Shown here: positions 17,550 through 27,000 of the stretch, piece after piece
How the letters are laid out: each line of letters begins with the position of its first letter
Position numbering within the stretch: the stretch's first letter is position 1
Assembly: GCA_032017425.1 (NCBI GenBank)
Contig: DALZPW010000001.1
DNA: 64,000 bases
Source: Faucicola tetraodonis
Lineage (GTDB): Bacteria > Pseudomonadota > Gammaproteobacteria > Pseudomonadales > Moraxellaceae
Direction: 5' to 3' (one strand)
The notes under the pieces: model-generated
What the model was told of the DNA's origin: nothing
Databases searched by the model: none
What the model saw: only the letters and a program-made list of their open reading frames with translations
Translations under genes and position numbers: made by a program

Positions 17550-19214
17550 CTAAGCAAATAACCCTTGGGCATATTGATCGCGGATGACTTTTTTGTCAAT
17601 TTTACCCACGCTGGTTTTTGGTAATTCCGTGATAAATTTCACATCCTGCGGAATACCGTATTTTGGCAAATGACCGCGCTCATACGCTTGTTGCGCAATC
17701 GCGATGATGTCTTCAGCTTTGGTGTCTTGATAATCGGGTTTGAGCACAATCAACGCCATCGGACGCTCACCCCAGCGCGCATCAGGAATCGCAATCACAG
17801 CAATGTCGGCAACGCTTGGGTGTAATGACATAATGGTTTCTACTTCAAGCGAAGAGATCCATTCGCCCCCCGATTTGATGACATCTTTTAGCCGGTCGGT
17901 GATTTTGACATTGCCTTTTGCGTCCATCCAACCGATATCTTGGGTATGCAGATAACCACCTTCCCACAGCTCGTTGCCTGCGTCTTGGTTTTTGTAATAA
18001 CTCTGCGTCAACCAAGGTGAACGCACCACGATTTCGCCTGTGGATGTGCCATCGTTTGGCATACGTTTGCCATTATGCCAGATTTGCAAATCGACCAATG
18101 GCACTGGTGAGCCAGACAAGCAGCGATGCTCAATTTGTTGTTCTTCACTCATGTGTTGGAATGTTTCATCAAATTTGACAATGCTGATAATAGGACAAGT
18201 CTCTGACATGCCATAACCCGTAGACACTTCGATGCCGCTGGCTACAGCCATTTTGGCAAGCCCTTGATTGAGTTTAGAGCCACCGACGACCATTTTTAAG
18301 CCGTTGAATTTTTCTTGGCGGCTGTTGATTTCACCCAGTAGCATTTGCAAAATCGTTGGCACCCCATGGGTGATGGTAACATTGTGTTTTTTTACCAAGT
18401 CAACCATAGTAGAAGGCACATAGCGACCCGGATAGATTTGCTCCAGTCCTAGCATGGTTGCGACAAAAGGGAAACCCCAAGCATGGACATGGAACATAGG
18501 CGTCATTGGCATATAGACATCTGAGTAGCGCAGCCCTTGACCTTCGATATTAAGTGCATTGGCAATTGCGACGACGAGCGTATGCATGACGATTTGACGA
18601 TGGCTAAAAAATACGCCTTTGGGGTTGCCTGTTGTGCCGCTGGTATAGAAGGTTGTGGCAATGGTGTTTTCATCAAAATCTTCAAACTCGTACTCATCGC
18701 TGGCTTGCGCTAGCATGGTTTCGTATTCGCCTTGGGCGTATGGGGCCATTGGCGTGTTGTTATCATCCAACCAAATCACATGCTCGACCGATGGCGCATC
18801 TTGGGTATGGCTTTTGATCATCGGTGAAAATTCTGAATTTAGCAGTAGTGCTTTTGGTTTGGCATGATTGATGGTATATAGCACTTTGTCTTCTGACAAA
18901 CGCACATTGACGGTTTGCAAGATATAGCCACACATCGGAATGGCAAAATAACATTCCAAATAACGGTGTGTATCCCAATCCATGACTGCAACCACATCGC
19001 CTTTTTGTAGATTTAAGCCTTTTAAGACATTGGCTAAGCGATTGACACGTTTGAAAAACTCTTGATAGGTGTAACTGGTTTTGTCAGCGTAATGGATTTT
19101 TTTGTCGCCAGAGACCACTTTGGCGCGAGACAATAAATTTTTGATAAGCAAGGGAAAACCATAAGCTTGGTCGGCTTGTAGGTAGTTTTCGTGCTGATTT
19201 AAAATAGCTGTCAT
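17550..19214 (-). CDS. Fatty-acid/acyl-CoA ligase, AlkK-like
   Basis: An AMP-forming ligase of 554 residues from the ATG at 19214, chosen because AAGGA lies 8 bases upstream; the frame stays open to 19265 without a ribosome site. The adenylation motif YTSGTTGNPKG is near residue 200, with STGYGMSET further on and the hinge TDRLKDVIKSGGEWIS before the C-terminal lysine motif TSVGKIDKKVI. It would activate a fatty acid as an acyl-AMP and pass it to CoA. The overall layout is like AlkK and related medium/long-chain ligases. A 13-bp inverted repeat upstream, at 19347, may be its operator. Confidence 0.88.
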   Translation of the reverse strand: MTAILNQHENYLQADQAYGFPLLIKNLLSRAKVVSGDKKIHYADKTSYTYQEFFKRVNRLANVLKGLNLQKGDVVAVMDWDTHRYLECYFAIPMCGYILQTVNVRLSEDKVLYTINHAKPKALLLNSEFSPMIKSHTQDAPSVEHVIWLDDNNTPMAPYAQGEYETMLAQASDEYEFEDFDENTIATTFYTSGTTGNPKGVFFSHRQIVMHTLVVAIANALNIEGQGLRYSDVYMPMTPMFHVHAWGFPFVATMLGLEQIYPGRYVPSTMVDLVKKHNVTITHGVPTILQMLLGEINSRQEKFNGLKMVVGGSKLNQGLAKMAVASGIEVSTGYGMSETCPIISIVKFDETFQHMSEEQQIEHRCLSGSPVPLVDLQIWHNGKRMPNDGTSTGEIVVRSPWLTQSYYKNQDAGNELWEGGYLHTQDIGWMDAKGNVKITDRLKDVIKSGGEWISSLEVETIMSLHPSVADIAVIAIPDARWGERPMALIVLKPDYQDTKAEDIIAIAQQAYERGHLPKYGIPQDVKFITELPKTSVGKIDKKVIRDQYAQGLFA

Positions 19215-19346
19215 AGAACATTCCTTTGTTGTGGTATAACTGTTGTTGTATAAACAACGAGTCAATCAAATATTGCTCGTCTAACTTTCCTGTGAGTACT
19301 TCCTTGTGAGTATTGACTATATACGAGCGTTATAACCAATACAACA

Positions 19347-19387
19347 AAAAATATGAAACTTTCCAGTTCAATATGTTTCATATTTTT
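19347..19387. promoter_or_regulatory. 13-bp inverted repeat between divergent genes
   Basis: Arms AAAAATATGAAAC (19347-19359) and GTTTCATATTTTT (19375-19387) are exact reverse complements with a 15-base spacer. The site lies between the acyl-CoA ligase and roxA genes, upstream of both, so it is better placed as an operator than as a terminator. The inner GAAAC/GTTTC half-sites recall PsrA-type fatty-acid regulators, but their usual spacing is shorter. Confidence 0.5.
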
Positions 19388-19446
19388 ACGCTTGTTTTAC
19401 ACTTTGATGAAAAAAATTTTATTATAGGATTTTGGTATACTGCCTT

Positions 19447-19455
19447 TGCTATAAT
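19447..19455 (+). promoter_or_regulatory. Extended -10 promoter of roxA
   Basis: TGCTATAAT is a consensus extended -10 element ending 31 bases before the ATG at 19487. It lies inside the longer open frame that begins at 19313, which shows that the upstream ATG is not the real start. Confidence 0.6.
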
Positions 19456-19486
19456 GCGCGTTACCTATCCCACTGAACGAAAAAAT

Positions 19487-20674
19487 ATGACCCAGCACTT
19501 TTGTTTGCCTAGCGATATCAGCCCCGAACAATTTTTGATCGAGTACTGGCAAAAAAAACCACTGCTAATCAAGCAGGGCTTGCCGCAATTGGTTGGTATG
19601 TTTGAGCCAGACGATATCATCGGGCTTGCCCAAGATGAAGACGCCACTGCCCGACTCATCAGCGAAAATAACCAGCAATGGTCACTTAAAACCAGCCCTC
19701 TTACCGCCAAAGACTTTCAAAAACTGCCAAAACATTGGACGGTGCTGGTGCAAAATATGGAACAATGGTCGCCAGCGCTTGGCAACCTATGGCATGCGTT
19801 TGATTTTATTCCGCAGTGGCAACGTGATGACATTATGGTGTCGTATGCGCCCTTAGGTGGCAGCGTTGGCAAGCATTATGACAATTACGATGTCTTTTTG
19901 GCGCAAGGGTACGGCAAACGCCATTGGCAATTGGGCAAGTATTGCGACCAAACAACCCAATTTGAAGCAGGTCAACCGATTCGTTTGATGAATGAGATGG
20001 GCAAGCTGATATTTGATGAGGTGCTTGAGCCGGGCGATGTGCTGTATGTACCGACCAATCTCTCCCATTACGGGGTCGCCGTTGAGGATTGTTTGACTTT
20101 TTCGTTTGGATTTAGGCGACCTACCCCATTACAGCTGCTCGATAGTTTGGCAGATGTCGCTACCCATTTTGATGATTTAGCCATCCCCCTCAAAATCAAC
20201 CAACCCGCCGCCGTTGCAGGCGAGCTGTCGATAGCCAGCGTTCACGATATCAAAGCGCAGCTGATTGCGCTGCTAAACTCTGAACTTGGCGATGAAATAA
20301 TCACTCAAGCGATTAGCGAAACGGTAAGCAAGCGTCAATATGAGCTGATGCTCCCTGACACGTATGCCGATATTGATGAGATACAAAGCGCCTTGGCAGC
20401 GGGTGCAGTCATCAGGCAGGATATGTCTAGCCGTATTATCTTTACCCAAAACCAAGCGGATTCAAAAATCCCGATAAAAATTTATGTCAATGGCTGTGCC
20501 ATTGATGCGGACGATATACCCGCTAACGCGCAATCACTCCTCATTCGGCTTGCCAATGGTGAATCCGTCGATGAGCAAATTTTGCAAGCAGCTGATGTCG
20601 AAACTGATATAATTTGTGACTGGATAGAAAATGGCTGGGTAGTGATTGATTACCCTGAAGAAATCATTGGATAA
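19487..20674 (+). CDS. roxA: JmjC/cupin ribosomal oxygenase, RoxA (YcfD) type
   Basis: 395 residues from the ATG at 19487. The Fe(II)-binding triad of the cupin-type JmjC fold is visible: HYD (His about 130, Asp about 132) in GGSVGKHYDNYDVF and a distal His (about 194) in NLSHYGV. The surrounding WQRDDIMVSYAPLGGSVG and FRRPTP are typical of YcfD, the 2-oxoglutarate-dependent enzyme that hydroxylates an arginine of ribosomal protein L16. The C-terminal winged-helix-like part is present. Length matches E. coli YcfD (about 373) with a small surplus. An unknown gene follows after 12 bp. Confidence 0.9.
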   Translation: MTQHFCLPSDISPEQFLIEYWQKKPLLIKQGLPQLVGMFEPDDIIGLAQDEDATARLISENNQQWSLKTSPLTAKDFQKLPKHWTVLVQNMEQWSPALGNLWHAFDFIPQWQRDDIMVSYAPLGGSVGKHYDNYDVFLAQGYGKRHWQLGKYCDQTTQFEAGQPIRLMNEMGKLIFDEVLEPGDVLYVPTNLSHYGVAVEDCLTFSFGFRRPTPLQLLDSLADVATHFDDLAIPLKINQPAAVAGELSIASVHDIKAQLIALLNSELGDEIITQAISETVSKRQYELMLPDTYADIDEIQSALAAGAVIRQDMSSRIIFTQNQADSKIPIKIYVNGCAIDADDIPANAQSLLIRLANGESVDEQILQAADVETDIICDWIENGWVVIDYPEEIIG

Positions 20675-20686
20675 CGAAAAAATATT

Positions 20687-21358
20687 ATGAGCTATTATTT
20701 TGGGTTTACCCCTTCCGTAGAATTGAGCGCCACCATTGATAAGGCGTATGAGCTGATTGCTAGCAAAAGTAGCGAACGTTATGACGTTTATCGCGATAAA
20801 ATCACCCAGTTGACCAGTAGAGAGCTGATGGATGCGCTACTGATTAAATTAATCGAATCGCTACCCGATGATTCAGAACGAAAAGCGCATTTGATTAAAA
20901 CCGCAGAAACTATTGAAGCAACTAGCGATAAACTGATTAACACACTGTTAAGCCCTACCAAAAATGAAGATGTGTTACCTAGCTTTGATTTTTTTGACCA
21001 AAAAGTATTAAAAAACACCCAATCGGGTGAACGTCGTATCTCAGTGCCACTCACTGACGAGCTAGCAAAGAGTTTACTGGCTACCATAGAAAATGTCCAA
21101 GCAGGTAAAGGGCTTGAAGAGCAGCAAAATTTGATTCGGTTATTTAGCGAGTTAACCAAAGCCTGTTTGCAACATTTTTTGGTCGATTTTACCAAAACGC
21201 TCAATTTAAATATGCTGAAACGCGCGGCAATTCCAGTGACCGACGGCATCATCGTCAAAGTAATTGATATCGCGCTACACCGTTTAATCCCACAAATGCC
21301 GCAAGAATCGCTTGAGCGTTTTACTAAACATTACCAAGCGTTAATATTTAACGATTAG
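20687..21358 (+). CDS. Unrecognised helical protein downstream of roxA
   Basis: I do not recognise this 223-residue protein. It is soluble, predicted mostly helical and rich in Leu, Glu, Lys and Asp, with no signal peptide, membrane segment or cysteine pair. It starts 12 bp after roxA with only a weak GAAAAA ribosome site, so it is probably co-transcribed and translationally linked. A role related to ribosome modification is possible from position alone. The codon use looks like that of its neighbours. Confidence 0.8.
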   Translation: MSYYFGFTPSVELSATIDKAYELIASKSSERYDVYRDKITQLTSRELMDALLIKLIESLPDDSERKAHLIKTAETIEATSDKLINTLLSPTKNEDVLPSFDFFDQKVLKNTQSGERRISVPLTDELAKSLLATIENVQAGKGLEEQQNLIRLFSELTKACLQHFLVDFTKTLNLNMLKRAAIPVTDGIIVKVIDIALHRLIPQMPQESLERFTKHYQALIFND

Positions 21359-21438
21359 GTATTGCTAACCGTTATTATTCAATTAGCTAAAACTGCGTTA
21401 CAATAGCCCACTTATTTTTTTAAATTAATAGGTCCACC

Positions 21439-21996
21439 ATGAATCAACTTAGCAATCAGCAAATCGAAGAAGCGCTACGCAATTCTGAATGTCTCATCAG
21501 TAGTTTTGAAGTGAGTAGTGCTTACGAGCGTTTGGCAGCCAGTGTCAACCTGCACTATGCAGGTCAAAATCCCATTGTGATGGTTGTGATGAATGGCGGG
21601 TTGATTCCAGCAGGTCAACTGCTTACCCAGTTTACCTTTTATCATCGTATGTATTATATTCATGCTACCCGCTATCGCAACAACCAAGGCACCAATGAAC
21701 TTGAATGGAAATTCAAACCTGAAATTGATTTGGCGGGTGAAGATATTTTATTGATTGATGATATTTTTGATGAAGGCATTACCCTAAAAGCGGTGGTGGA
21801 CGAGCTGGCAAAAGAAAATCCAAAATCTATCCGCACCTGTGTGCTACTCAATAAACTCCATGACCGAAAAGTGCAAGAGTTTAAAGTTGATTTTGTGGGT
21901 CTAGATGTGGCGGATCGCTATGTGTATGGCTGCGGTATGGACTATCACGGGTATCTACGCCATATGCCAGGAATTTATGCGTTAAAAAATGTGTAA
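21439..21996 (+). CDS. hpt: Hypoxanthine-guanine phosphoribosyltransferase
   Basis: 185 residues of the purine phosphoribosyltransferase type. The PRPP-binding loop EDILLIDDIFDEGITLKAV is near residues 103-121. An N-terminal MNGGLIPAGQL loop and a C-terminal VDFVGLDVADRYVYGCGMDY segment, which binds the purine, complete the fold. It salvages hypoxanthine and/or guanine with PRPP to make IMP or GMP in the cytoplasm. AGGTC lies 7 bases before the ATG. A strong terminator follows at 22014. Substrate preference cannot be read from sequence. Confidence 0.87.
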   Translation: MNQLSNQQIEEALRNSECLISSFEVSSAYERLAASVNLHYAGQNPIVMVVMNGGLIPAGQLLTQFTFYHRMYYIHATRYRNNQGTNELEWKFKPEIDLAGEDILLIDDIFDEGITLKAVVDELAKENPKSIRTCVLLNKLHDRKVQEFKVDFVGLDVADRYVYGCGMDYHGYLRHMPGIYALKNV

Positions 21997-22013
21997 AACT
22001 GCTTGTCATAAAT

Positions 22014-22041
22014 AAAAAGGTATCGTTGGATACCTTTTTTT
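22014..22041. terminator. Bidirectional terminator between hpt and recD
   Basis: AAAAAGGTATC and GATACCTTTTT arms with a GTTG loop give U-tracts on both strands, serving hpt on the plus strand and the recCBD operon on the minus strand. Confidence 0.9.
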
Positions 22042-22098
22042 ATGGCGTATTTTTTTAGAATATATCTTTTTATGATGTCTCTTTCTATGACCTATCTT

Positions 22099-24066
22099 TT
22101 ATGGCGTGTTGTTGAGATGATCAAATTGTAATTGCAAACCAGTTTGTCGCACGGCTTTTTGTGTCACAGCTAACTCAAAATTTTCTTTAGCGCTATATAT
22201 GGATAAAGCGGATTTACTGCGCGTCACCGCTGTATAAATCAGCGCTTGGCTTAGTAGCCTTGTATGCGCTTTATCAATACAAATGGCGACCGTGTGAAAT
22301 TCTGAGCCTTGTGACTTATGAATGGTCATCGCATACGCATAGTCACAACTTTCACGGCTTAATCGCTGAATAGGTATCACTTTTTCTGCAAAACACGCGT
22401 ATAACTGCCCTTGGTACAACAAACAAATCGCAATATCGCCATTGAATAACCCCAACTGATAATCATTGTTTTGGATGATAATCGGTAAACCGTGATAAAA
22501 GTAGGCTTTGGTTCGAGTGATTTTGGAAAACTCGGTAAAAGCTAGGCTCATCTTTTGGTTGATTGATTGGGTGCCCAATTGTCCTTGATGACCTGCACAC
22601 AGAATGCGATACCTATCAAATACTTCAAATAACCCTTTTCGATTATCCGCTTCAAAAATATTGACAGGCTGGCTGTACCATTGCTGCATAAGCGCAAAAA
22701 ATGGATGATAAGGTTTCGCTAATTGGCTGAAAACAGCAGGCAAACTCGAAGACGCATCAATTGGGTAAAAAGGAATATTGGCTATTTGCTGTTTTTTACC
22801 AGCCAAATCTGATGGATTTTCACTTTGAGATAGCTTGATTGATTGTAAATCAATGGGTTGTAATAATCGCTGGATTAACTTTATTTTTTTAGGTGCAGGC
22901 AAATTTTGCTGAATGGCGAGAGCAAACTGACCGACAACTGAATTTGAATCAAAGCGTTTTGACTCGGTCAATTCCGTAATATAAGGCTGCAAACGCGTCA
23001 CCGCGCACAAATCTGATAGAACCGACCCTGCGTCTACTGCCGCCAGCTGGTTTGCATCACCCAACAAAATCAGCCGACCCGTGGGTTTGATAGCATCAAC
23101 CAACTGACTGGCGAGCTCAAGCCCTAGCATGGACGCTTCATCTACGATAATCAAATCATCAGGTAATGGATTTTTGGCGTGATAGCGTGGTATCCCATCA
23201 CTACCAATACCCAAAAGCCGATGTAATGTTTTTGCATTGTCCAAAGTGATTTCTTCATCTTGCAAGCTTTTTTGCAAGCTTATACGTAATGACTCTTGCA
23301 TACGCTGCGCCGCCTTCCCTGTGGGTGCAGTCAAGGTGATAGATAAAGGCGGTAAATTAGGGTCTTGTTTTCTTTTGTGCTCGTGCGCCTTTTGCAAACT
23401 GGTTACCAGCTTCGCCACGGTAAAAGTTTTGCCGGTACCAGGGCCACCGATAATAATACTCAGTGCGTGTTGGCTTGATTTTTCGATGGCGAGCTGCTGC
23501 ATCTCATTGGGTTTGGGCGCCACACCGTTATCCACTTCTCTTGATGAAGATATACCATTAAACGCCGCCACTTTTCTATGGGCAATTTTCATCAACTGTT
23601 TGGCTAATGATTGTTCTTCATACCATTGCCGATGCAGCCAAACAATGTAGCTAACTTGCGTTTCACCAACTCCATCAACTGCTTGGGTAAGCTTTTGAAG
23701 AATGATAGGTGTATTGGTGTCATGGTGGCATAATTCATCCTCCTTCACCCCTATCACGCTTGCCCAGTTATTGTCAGTTAACTCTGCAATGAGTGATTTT
23801 TCATATTCATCATTGACCGTCATTTCATACATAGTATGACCTTCTGACAGTTGTTCATTGATTTGGTCAAAAATTTGTAGGATTTTCGGTTCTTCTTTTG
23901 TTTTTTGGCCGTTGTTTTGATTTCCTTTGCTTAGGCTATTTTTATTGGTTTCTGTATTAGTTAGCTGTGATTTTTGCTGCTTGCGGTATTGAATAAAATT
24001 GGCTAATTGGGTTAATTTAGCGGTTTCTTCAATTGTAGCGGTTGGCTCAGTCGTGTTTGTTTTCAT
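22099..24066 (-). CDS. recD: Exodeoxyribonuclease V alpha subunit
   Basis: RecD is the fast 5'-3' helicase of RecBCD, the complex that processes double-strand ends. Helicase motifs are complete: Walker A IIGGPGTGKTFTVAKL, DEAS in LIIVDEASMLGLELASQ, MTIHKSQGSEFHTV and YTAVTRSK. I use the ATG at 24066, which has AAAGAA upstream; an ATG at 24087 is the alternative. It is about 655 residues against about 608 in E. coli. The extra length includes an N-terminal linker carrying one copy of the 15-bp repeat (23927-23941; peptide NSLSK). It follows recB by 30 bp. Confidence 0.93.
   Translation of the reverse strand: MKTNTTEPTATIEETAKLTQLANFIQYRKQQKSQLTNTETNKNSLSKGNQNNGQKTKEEPKILQIFDQINEQLSEGHTMYEMTVNDEYEKSLIAELTDNNWASVIGVKEDELCHHDTNTPIILQKLTQAVDGVGETQVSYIVWLHRQWYEEQSLAKQLMKIAHRKVAAFNGISSSREVDNGVAPKPNEMQQLAIEKSSQHALSIIIGGPGTGKTFTVAKLVTSLQKAHEHKRKQDPNLPPLSITLTAPTGKAAQRMQESLRISLQKSLQDEEITLDNAKTLHRLLGIGSDGIPRYHAKNPLPDDLIIVDEASMLGLELASQLVDAIKPTGRLILLGDANQLAAVDAGSVLSDLCAVTRLQPYITELTESKRFDSNSVVGQFALAIQQNLPAPKKIKLIQRLLQPIDLQSIKLSQSENPSDLAGKKQQIANIPFYPIDASSSLPAVFSQLAKPYHPFFALMQQWYSQPVNIFEADNRKGLFEVFDRYRILCAGHQGQLGTQSINQKMSLAFTEFSKITRTKAYFYHGLPIIIQNNDYQLGLFNGDIAICLLYQGQLYACFAEKVIPIQRLSRESCDYAYAMTIHKSQGSEFHTVAICIDKAHTRLLSQALIYTAVTRSKSALSIYSAKENFELAVTQKAVRQTGLQLQFDHLNNTP
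23927..23941 (-). repeat. 15-bp in-frame repeat, copy in recD
   Basis: Plus-strand TTGCTTAGGCTATTT, read on the coding strand as Asn-Ser-Leu-Ser-Lys. Exact copies are in recB, recC and cysG, always in the same frame and orientation. Confidence 0.9.
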
Positions 24067-24096
24067 AATAAATTCTTTATGCGTCATTGTTAAATT

Positions 24097-27000
24097 TTAA
24101 TTGTCATTGGGATAGCCGAACATATCATCGAGTGCCAAGATAAAGTCACTATCAAACTGCTTTACTAGCTTCCCACAGGTAGCGTGTTTGGCTGACATAC
24201 CGCGTAAAAAGGCATATTCGACCGCACCCAAATGGGTATTGATGTCATAATTGGGTAGTCGCAGCTTTAAATAGCGATGCAATGCCACTTGGTAGATGCT
24301 TGCTTGCAACCAATAACTATGCGTGGTCATCGCGTCATATAATGCCGCTGGGTTATAACTGTCGAAATCACTGCCGAGATAATTGCTTTTATAATCGACG
24401 ATAAAAAACTGTGTGCCGTGCTGATACACCAAGTCAATTTCCCCTTTGAGATACTGCCAAACCATGGTGTTGACTTCTTGGCTCTGCAATTGCAGTGGGA
24501 TATCAAATTGATGAAACAACCTGTTTAAGTCGCTAAATGACAAATGCTGATTTAAGCGTAGATTAAACCCTAATTCAGCAACTTTTTGGTTGTATTTGAT
24601 ATTGACCAGTGGGACTGCCGAAGCGGCTAACGGTGTATGGATGATGTCATCTAGCCAATCCACCAACGCGATATAATCAGGCTGCAAAGCATCAATGTTG
24701 ATATCATGCCAGTTGCCATACTGCCCTGCACTACTGGCTTTTGTAGAAAAATAATTGCTCGGCATTTGGTAGCGTCTTAACGTGCGATCCACCATGACTG
24801 ACCAGCGTTTTAACTTGTCTGCTCTGGCATCTTGCTGTGGCACCGCCAACTCAGGGGTTTCATTGTAGTTATTGGCGATGTCTTCTAAGATACTATGTAA
24901 AAAAGTCCCTGGGTTTGTGCCTTTTTCAAAGTTAAATCTAATTGAGTTGACCTCGTTACTTGGCTCCCCCGATAGCCTGTTATTGGCGATAGTCAATACG
25001 TTAGTTTGCGCCGCTGACAAAATATCATCATCTTGCCTGTCTTCGGCATTGACCACTGTGTCAACGCTGGCATGGTCAATATAACGAGACAATGCGGTAA
25101 AACTGGTATTCGCCCATCCCTTAAAGGTATCGATGGTGATGACCTTGATGATTTCATCGTAATCAATCTTAGCGACCGTAGCGTTTTGCTCATTTGTTTT
25201 GGCTGTGAATTTTAGTTTTGAGTCATAGTATTTGCTTAGGCTATTTGAATCTATGGTATGGGTTGTTTCAGTCAAGCTTTCTTTGACAGCAAATTTTGCC
25301 AAATCGTCCATAAAAGGCGCCAAAGCAGAATTTTTCACTGCAGATTTTTTGGCGACAGTCACAAGATACACTTGTTCTTTTGCACGGGTAAGGGCAACGT
25401 ACAATAATCGCAGTCGTTCCTCGTAGGCAGATTGGTCTTCAATAGCGACATAATTGATTGGATCAATTGAGTTATTATCGGTTATTTGGCTGGGCAACGC
25501 GGTTAATCGGCGGCTTAACAGCGGGTTATCATTGTTTTGAGTCAATTTTTGAGTGAATTGGGGCGTTGCTTGATGGGTGGTTTGTATGCCATACAGATAT
25601 AACGGCGCACCATGAAACTTGGCTTTACTCTCCCCTGTAAACCCAACCACAAATACTATCGGAAACTCCAAGCCTTTAGACGCGTGAACCGTCATCAGTT
25701 GCACGCCTTCATCAGATGGCAAGCGCTGCTGCGTTGACCAATCTTCTTTAGGCTGCTGTTGCACTTGGGCGCAGAACCATTCAAACAGTTGATGCTCGCC
25801 CACCTGTCCATTGAACTGGTCGCTAATAATATCTAACAACTGGCGCAAATCGATAAGCAATCGCTCGCCATTTGGATGTTTGGCGAGGCGCTGCCAAAAA
25901 TTGAGGGTGATTTGGTTGGGTAAAGTAAGGGGCTGATTGAGTAGCCACTGTATCGCGACCAAAAAACTGTGTTTTTGCCACAATTCGCTGGCGGTCAATA
26001 CCAACTGCTGAATCTCAGCCAAACTGGTGTTTGTTGACGCTTGATGAGCTTGACGATGAGGATGAGCTTGTCCTTGCGCCTCTTGGGTGTTAGTTTGATT
26101 AAGCGCATCATACAACTGGTTGATTTGTTCAAGAGTCAGCTGAAAAAAACTAGACAACATCAAGGATTTTAATTTTGATTCGCTAAATGGTGTCAACAGC
26201 ACGCTTTGTAAGGTCATCAAATCAACACTCATGCTATCGCCAAAGACACTTTGACTACCACCTCTGACCGTCGCAATCCCGTGATGATGTAAGCGTTTCT
26301 CGATAGTATGAAGCTCACTGTTTTTGACTGCCAACACACAAATATCGCTCAGCGTCAAGCCACGAGTTTGGTAGCTTAATGGCTTGCCATCATCAAATAA
26401 GTCAAAAATTTGCGCGGCAATGGCATCGGCATAATCCACCGTTCTTTCATCACTTGGTGAGATGGTTTCATTTGAGGAGTTAGTATCATTTGATGTGCTG
26501 TCATTCTCGGCTACTGCCACCACTTGCTGACTATAAGGCGCTTTATATTCGATAGCAATATGATTAAACGCAGGTAAGCTGGCAGCTTCATTGTCTACCG
26601 CATTACCGATAACCAGCTCAGCGGTTTCGCGCGTCGCAGAGATTTTACGATAATAAATTTCACGCCCCATAAAATACGGCTGTTGGCTGATATTGGGCAG
26701 CTGGTCGGCTTGATCTGGGTCAATATCCTGCTCGCCAACGCCATACCAGTGATTGAGGCTATCAATCAGCGCGGCTGATGAACGATGGTTTTGGCTCAGT
26801 GACTTGGGTTGTTCTGGAAATAATTTTTTTAGTGTGGTGTAGTTTTGTACGTCCCCGCCGCGAAATCCATAAATTGCCTGTTTGGGATCGCCTACTAACA
26901 GCAAAAATTGCGACGGGGTGTGATATTTTCCCCTATTTGATTTTTCTGCTTTATCTACTGTATCTGACTCAAAGTCTTGTAAATAAACCCTTTGAATGAG

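Noticed and set aside
19215..19486. N-terminal extensions of the acyl-CoA ligase (to 19265) and RoxA (from 19313)
   Set aside because: Both extend across the promoter region; the internal starts have better signals (AAGGA at the ligase; an extended -10 just upstream of the RoxA ATG).
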